From contig JABJMI010000008.1 of assembly GCA_018659505.1 (NCBI GenBank), positions 1-6,075 of the forward strand: 6,075 nt of DNA, given 5' to 3'. The translations under genes were made by a program, and so were the position numbers. The notes below the pieces were generated by a model that was not told the origin of the DNA, did not search any database, and saw only the letters and a list, made by a program, of their open reading frames with translations. How positions within the stretch are numbered: position 1 is the first letter of the stretch; the number at the start of each line of letters is the position of its first letter. Below, in pieces: positions 6,012 through 6,075 of the stretch. This DNA is from Planctomicrobium sp. Its GTDB lineage: Bacteria > Planctomycetota > Planctomycetia > Planctomycetales > Planctomycetaceae.

Positions 6012-6039
6012 TTTTCGTGTAGTTCGTTTCTTTCGTGGT
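6012..6039. repeat. Right outer arm of the CACGAAA inverted repeat
   Basis: It begins TTTTCGTGT and ends TTTCGTGGT, the inverted partner of 5654-5681. Together the arms enclose about 330 bases that contain the inner inverted repeat and the CTCCGTGTCTCAGTGG motif. Confidence 0.6.
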
Positions 6040-6075
6040 GAATCATGAATTCAAAGATGCGAACAGTGACAGATC

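Larger units (their letters stand above)
5615..6075. other. Gene-free, repeat-rich right end of the window
   Basis: I find no credible gene here. The one open frame (5787-5984, plus) has no ribosome binding site and translates repeat sequence. The region is built of nested inverted repeats and short motifs known from other intergenic regions, listed separately. A 5-bp CAACC/GGTTG hairpin (5628-5646) just after the last stop is too weak to call a terminator. Confidence 0.6.

Noticed and set aside
5654..6039. CRISPR array
   Set aside because: The repeats are inverted and of different types, with no regular direct repeat and spacer pattern and no cas genes in the window.

Overview
The window looks like chromosomal sequence from a planctomycete of moderate GC content. 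This is inference from gene content and not from a marker gene. The signs are a peptidase M19 whose N-terminus is of the kind I associate with planctomycetes, secreted jelly-roll and PhoD-like proteins with classical signal peptides, weak or absent Shine-Dalgarno sites on several genes, and long intergenic gaps filled with inverted repeats.

Layout. Bases 1-473 (minus) hold the N-terminal 157 codons of a peptidase M19 / membrane dipeptidase-type enzyme that runs off the left edge. Bases 474-741 are a repeat-rich spacer with three hairpins. Bases 742-1839 (minus) are ruvB, the Holliday-junction branch-migration motor, with an unusual acidic N-terminal tail and a strong ribosome binding site. 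A 254-base divergent spacer follows. On the plus strand are three exported proteins: a small concanavalin A-like (LamG/DUF1080-like) protein (2094-2822), a PhoD-type metallophosphoesterase (3102-4520), and a dual-specificity-type phosphatase domain joined to a C-terminal class II cytochrome c-like domain (about 4640-5614). The last 461 bases have no credible gene but hold a nested set of inverted repeats made of several motifs.

How they fit together. ruvB and the dipeptidase are housekeeping-type genes with no clear link to the plus-strand genes. The PhoD-like protein and the phosphatase-cytochrome protein lie close together on one strand, are both exported and are both phosphatases of unrelated folds, so they may form a small extracytoplasmic phosphate-release or dephosphorylation unit. 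The jelly-roll protein is separated from them by a 279-base repeat-bearing gap and may be transcribed alone. The most unusual item is the fusion of a Cys-based phosphatase with a C-terminal CxxCH heme-binding helix, which suggests a redox- or ligand-sensing periplasmic phosphatase.
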